A stretch of 64,000 nucleotides of DNA from JAAXKN01 sp050259615 (GTDB lineage Bacteria; Bacteroidota; Ignavibacteria; Ignavibacteriales; SURF-24), in contig JBLNAZ010000082.1 of the NCBI GenBank assembly GCA_050259615.1, forward strand, positions 23,858 through 87,857. The letters run 5' to 3'. Positions 60,646 to 64,000 of this stretch are shown one piece after another. The position numbers and the translations under genes were made by a program. Each line of letters begins with the position of its first letter. The stretch's first letter is position 1. The notes below the pieces were generated by a model. That model was not told where the DNA came from and searched no databases. It worked only from the letters and a program-made list of their open reading frames with translations.

Positions 60646-61371
60646 ATGAAAAGATCATTTAGCTTTTTAGTTCTGTCTTTTTTGATATTGGCTTTCCTTG
60701 CAGCGGGCTGTTCCAAAAAAGACGATAACCCCGCAGCTCCGGCAGTTGTTACTAATCCCGGTACGCCCCCTGAAGTCCCGAACGTTGGTATAAAGGGCCC
60801 CTCTTCAACTTCAAACGATCCGTTCTTTTTACTGGCCAAAAGCTATTTTAACAGCCTTGGCACCTTCACATATTATTCAGACATGTTCCGAAATGTACAG
60901 GCCGTTTATTCAGACACCGGCTGGGTAAGAAAATTTCTGAACGGATCTATTACAGCCACACTGACTTCAACCAGGCTTGCCGACGGGTCCATCAGCTGGA
61001 AACTGATTTTGAACGGCACTACGGACAGCGTTACATATAATAACTGGCTCGCCCTGGAGGGCGTCTCAAGTGCCGACGGGAAGTCGGGAACATGGAAACT
61101 GTTCCATCAGAATACAAATCTCCTTACCGGTGACTACAGCTGGCAGAAAAATGCTGACAGCTCAATTACCGCAACTATAAGAGATTATAACGCCAGCGGC
61201 ACCATCCGTACGAGAATAGAAGCTACGGATAAGGCGGACAATTCAGGACAGGTGCTTGTATATTTTTACACCAGTCTCTCGTTTAAGGCCTCCTGGCTCT
61301 CAGATGGCACTGGGCAGTGGTGGACATACGACTCCTCCGGGAACATCCGCCACCAGGGCACCTGGTCATAA
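60646..61371 (+). CDS. Lipoprotein of unknown function, tandem paralogue 3
   Basis: The 241-residue lipoprotein (lipobox LAAGC) begins MKRSFSFLVLSFLILAF. SWKLILNGTTD, ALEGVSSADGKSGTWKLF and DNSGQVLVYFYTSLSFKASW align with the first two copies. It is the most divergent copy in the N-terminal third. GAAGGGAG precedes the ATG. A hairpin at 61394-61415 lies between this gene and the convergent helix-hairpin-helix gene. Confidence 0.78.
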   Translation: MKRSFSFLVLSFLILAFLAAGCSKKDDNPAAPAVVTNPGTPPEVPNVGIKGPSSTSNDPFFLLAKSYFNSLGTFTYYSDMFRNVQAVYSDTGWVRKFLNGSITATLTSTRLADGSISWKLILNGTTDSVTYNNWLALEGVSSADGKSGTWKLFHQNTNLLTGDYSWQKNADSSITATIRDYNASGTIRTRIEATDKADNSGQVLVYFYTSLSFKASWLSDGTGQWWTYDSSGNIRHQGTWS

Positions 61372-61393
61372 TTACCATCTGAACATCTTTGCG

Positions 61394-61415
61394 GGGCAGG
61401 CACAACAGCCTGCCC
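61394..61415. terminator. Bidirectional hairpin between convergent genes
   Basis: GGGCAGGC and GCCTGCCC pair perfectly around ACAACA. The following T-rich stretch is short and broken. The last bases lie just before the minus-strand gene stop at 61416. Confidence 0.55.
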
Positions 61416-63392
61416 TTATAATTTTATGTCCAGCTGAAAACTCAGATAATTGTTTTCCTCTTCGGCCGGATTTGAACCTCCGGATCTGTATGTCTCAGAA
61501 TATTTCATGGAAGCCGAGAGTTTTGAAAATATCCTCCCCTGAATATTTATAAACCATTTAACCCCGCTCCCAAAAAGGGAAGAGTTTACAAGGCTGCCCG
61601 GTGTATCGTACTCCAGCTGAAAAATTCTAGAGTAATAGGAATCTGTCCTGAAATATGCTATTCTCGCCGAGAGGGAAAACACGCTCCTTGAAATTCCGGT
61701 TTCCTCGTAAAGTACTAAGCCGCTTTCCTTTTTCCCGGACTTTGGATTAAGGTATCTGTCGATACTGCCGTGCAGTTTTACATATAAAGATCCCGTAAAG
61801 CCCAGGCTCAGCTCCCCCTTAAATGTGCGGCTTTGCCTCAGGAACGTTCCGGAAAAAGGATCCCTGAGGTCGCATATCTCTTCATCTCCGTTTCTGTATC
61901 TTAAGTTTAACTTCAGCTTTCTGAACGGGGAACAGGTATAGCTCAGGCCGAACTTGTTCCCGTTTACAGGCAGCATGCTGCCTGTTTTTTGCTTCTTAAA
62001 CTGGTCATAGAATAGGTCAATCGTGCCGAGGAAGCTCCTGATATTTATACCCCCGTAGATCCCGGTTTCCTGCCTCGCACACCCGGAACTGCTGCCCGAG
62101 GAGAATGAGTGCATGGAAGGAAAGCCTGATGGGTAATGCCTGAAGGATATAAGCGCGTTTATCTCTTCGGTTATTATAAATTCCAGAGAGCTGTTAAATG
62201 CCGGTTTTTTGTTTCCCAGTGCTGCCTCGCCGGAAAAATACAGCCTGTTAAGGAAAAGTTTACATGAAAGGGAAAATACATCAAACCTTTTCCCGGAAAG
62301 ACTTAAAGCGGAGGTTTCAAGGAACGGATGGCTGAATTCAGAACGGTAAAAAAGTATCCCGGCTTCAAGCAATTCCTCTATAGCTAATTCAGCCCCGGCC
62401 CCGAAAAGAACTTCTTTTACTTTGTCCTTTTTCTGACTTTCCCTCAGGGTCCTGTGGTAGCCTGAAGTATAAAAGGAGGTAACGCTGCCTGAAGCGCTGT
62501 CGAGGTTTGCATCCCTCCGGCTGCCTGAATAGAAAGCTGAAGCCTTAAAACCATTGAAAGAAAATGTTACAGCCCCGCCTCTTAAAAAGCTGTTTTCATC
62601 AGTGCTAGTGTAAGGCTTAATATCCTTTTTCTGCCTGTGTCTGGAACTCACCGCATTGCCATCTTTCAGATACCCATACGGGCTCCAGAGGGCAAGCCCC
62701 TGCCCGAACTCTACACTGTAGTCGCCTATAAGAACAGTCTCAAATGGCTTAAGTGAGTTTACCATCAGGTGGAATGAATTGAAATCCGCAAAGGAAGTTT
62801 CACCGGCATCTTTTTCAAGAGTTAATCCCATCTGATATCGGTCTTTGCTGCAGACTTTAAGGCGGTTATAAAGCTTAATTGGAGTGCCGGTATAAGTCGC
62901 GGCTGTAACACCCTTATTATATAAGGAGTTGCTTAATATTCTGATGCGCAAATCCACCTTTGGGATAGTGCTGAGATCCGGTTTTGCCATTAAAGTATTT
63001 GCACTTGCGGGAATCACCTCTAAAGAGCCTGCATCGATATAGGGTAAAATGTTATTTATAAGCAAGTTAGATAATCCTTTTATCTGCCGGAGCTCATAAA
63101 CAGAAAAGAACTTACCCGATTTATTACGGTACTCTATAATGGATTTTGCGTCCTGGTAATTAAGAAACGGTATTCGGAGAAGGTCTTCCAGCTGGGCTGA
63201 ATTTATATCAACCGGGCGCGCTGAAAGGTTTTCAAGATCATCAGAAAGTTCACTGTCATTGACATCCGTCAGGTTATCTTCAAGCGCATTGTTCCAGAAG
63301 CGTTCAATGTTAAAAACGGATGAATCACCCTGCGGGAAAATTAAACTGTTCAGGAGTAAAAATCCTGTTAGTATAAGTGACAGAAATTTCAT
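61416..63392 (-). CDS. Helix-hairpin-helix/outer-membrane beta-barrel protein
   Basis: The 658-residue protein has a signal peptide (ending LIFPQG), then a ComEA-like helix-hairpin-helix pair (about residues 55-118; VDINSAQLEDLLRIPFL and FFSVYELRQIKGLSNLLINNILPY). The long remainder is amphipathic beta strands in a barrel ending with an aromatic-free strand SFQLDIKL. Proteins with this plan are common in Bacteroidota and may bind DNA or protein at the outer membrane; no function is established here. It is read from the minus strand just upstream of lipoprotein 3 and follows the truncated barrel gene. Confidence 0.8.
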   Translation of the reverse strand: MKFLSLILTGFLLLNSLIFPQGDSSVFNIERFWNNALEDNLTDVNDSELSDDLENLSARPVDINSAQLEDLLRIPFLNYQDAKSIIEYRNKSGKFFSVYELRQIKGLSNLLINNILPYIDAGSLEVIPASANTLMAKPDLSTIPKVDLRIRILSNSLYNKGVTAATYTGTPIKLYNRLKVCSKDRYQMGLTLEKDAGETSFADFNSFHLMVNSLKPFETVLIGDYSVEFGQGLALWSPYGYLKDGNAVSSRHRQKKDIKPYTSTDENSFLRGGAVTFSFNGFKASAFYSGSRRDANLDSASGSVTSFYTSGYHRTLRESQKKDKVKEVLFGAGAELAIEELLEAGILFYRSEFSHPFLETSALSLSGKRFDVFSLSCKLFLNRLYFSGEAALGNKKPAFNSSLEFIITEEINALISFRHYPSGFPSMHSFSSGSSSGCARQETGIYGGINIRSFLGTIDLFYDQFKKQKTGSMLPVNGNKFGLSYTCSPFRKLKLNLRYRNGDEEICDLRDPFSGTFLRQSRTFKGELSLGFTGSLYVKLHGSIDRYLNPKSGKKESGLVLYEETGISRSVFSLSARIAYFRTDSYYSRIFQLEYDTPGSLVNSSLFGSGVKWFINIQGRIFSKLSASMKYSETYRSGGSNPAEEENNYLSFQLDIKL

Positions 63393-63438
63393 GGCCAGCC
63401 GTCAGGTAAATCTCTTTTGATCCGGGTAAGTCCGGGCT

Positions 63439-64000
63439 TTAATCATTTGCGCTGAAACTCAGGACTGTTCCAATCTGGTGCGTAAGGCCGAGGTCCTGGT
63501 GAGTGAATACTGCATAATCAAATTTCAGGAAAGAATAATTTATACCTGCTCCGGCTGAGAACCTGTCGGGCTCGGTGGAAATTCCCACCCGGAGTGAAAT
63601 ATATTTTATAATGTCATATTCAATGCCGGCTCTTACGGACAAGGGACTGCCGGTAACTTTTTCAACCGCCGCATTCAGCATAATTGTCCTGTAAGGTTTA
63701 TAGCTGAAGCCTGAGAAGATAACGCGGGGAATCTGACCGCTTTCCTGGCCAATCGAGGCATTTAGAATATTTTGCACGGAAAATCCCCAGTTGAGTTCTC
63801 TTATGAGCGGAATAAGAATGCCCGGATTTAAAACAAGCGAGTTGTCTGAACCGTAATTCCGGATAGTGAGGTTATGGAGGTTCAGGCAAAGACCGAGCGA
63901 CATGCCCGGAACTTTAACTGCATAGGCCAGTACAAAATTATTTTTTCTGTACAGTGAAAATCCGAAAGTGGAAACTCCCGCCGACAGGGTCCCGATGGGC
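63439..64000 (-). CDS. PorV/PorQ-like outer-membrane beta-barrel protein, C-terminal part (5' end outside window)
   Basis: The frame is open to the right edge. The visible 187 residues are short beta strands with GFSVQNILNASIG, AAVEKVTGSPLSVRAGIEY, LRVGISTEPDRFSAGAGINY and a C-terminal HQIGTVLSF. This pattern fits PorV/PorQ-type or conserved Bacteroidota outer-membrane barrels. The internal methionine at 63903 is not taken as the start. The stop is 46 bases from the helix-hairpin-helix gene start, so the two are probably co-transcribed. Confidence 0.7.
   Translation of the reverse strand, partial: PIGTLSAGVSTFGFSLYRKNNFVLAYAVKVPGMSLGLCLNLHNLTIRNYGSDNSLVLNPGILIPLIRELNWGFSVQNILNASIGQESGQIPRVIFSGFSYKPYRTIMLNAAVEKVTGSPLSVRAGIEYDIIKYISLRVGISTEPDRFSAGAGINYSFLKFDYAVFTHQDLGLTHQIGTVLSFSAND

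Overview
The window is a gene-dense stretch of a bacterial chromosome, most likely from the Bacteroidota/Chlorobi side of the tree and probably class Ignavibacteria. The main clues are a type IX secretion C-terminal sorting domain of the YPNPFNPST kind on a secreted DUF4091-type protein, several outer-membrane beta-barrel proteins, a short AURKAIP1/COX24-like basic protein, and many multihaem c-type cytochromes. Shine-Dalgarno sequences (AGGAGG, GGAGG, GAGGGG) precede many genes. The assignment rests on protein character alone; no rRNA is present.

Layout. 1-9.4 kb: the 3' end of an S9 peptidase, a long TPR protein, HU, a zinc-ribbon/TPR membrane protein, a 31-residue ribosome-associated-type protein, tRNA-Thr(CGU), a PAS-class III cyclase, the T9SS cargo protein and a J-domain protein. 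9.5-32.0 kb: a purine/urate catabolic island. Divergent ygfK-ssnA and ygeY-ygeW-(threonine-synthase-like)-mocA-(PLP lyase)-xdhC are followed by a seven-gene minus-strand set: two molybdenum hydroxylases, an 8-oxoguanine-deaminase-like enzyme and an allantoinase-like cyclic amidohydrolase. Together they outline oxidation or deamination of purines to urate, reductive ring opening, hydrolysis and carbamoyl transfer from the ureido product, and PLP-dependent breakdown of the remaining diamino acid. 32.4-34.1 kb: a YycJ-type MBL-fold protein and a secreted subclass-B1-like metallo-beta-lactamase.

34.2-41.7 kb: a multihaem electron-transfer locus. It has an Rrf2 regulator, an inner-membrane fusion of an 18-haem c-type region with a b-type membrane domain (CbcL-like), a tetrahaem c554-type protein, an outer-membrane barrel, a 14-haem cytochrome and a haem lipoprotein with one CX4CH site. 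The gene set would fit electron transfer from quinol across the envelope. 41.9-50.4 kb: housekeeping genes (IMPACT/YigZ, uvrA, acs, dgt) and a PQQ-repeat propeller.

50.4-58.5 kb: a six-gene tricarboxylate operon: isocitrate-type dehydrogenase, a degenerate HD protein, a fused aconitase resembling fungal LYS4 homoaconitase, MmgE/PrpD, a fused CitD-CitE and CitF. 58.7-64.0 kb: three tandem paralogous lipoproteins, each ended by a hairpin, then a helix-hairpin-helix outer-membrane barrel protein and a truncated beta-barrel gene at the right edge. No insertion sequence, CRISPR array, rRNA or prophage was seen.
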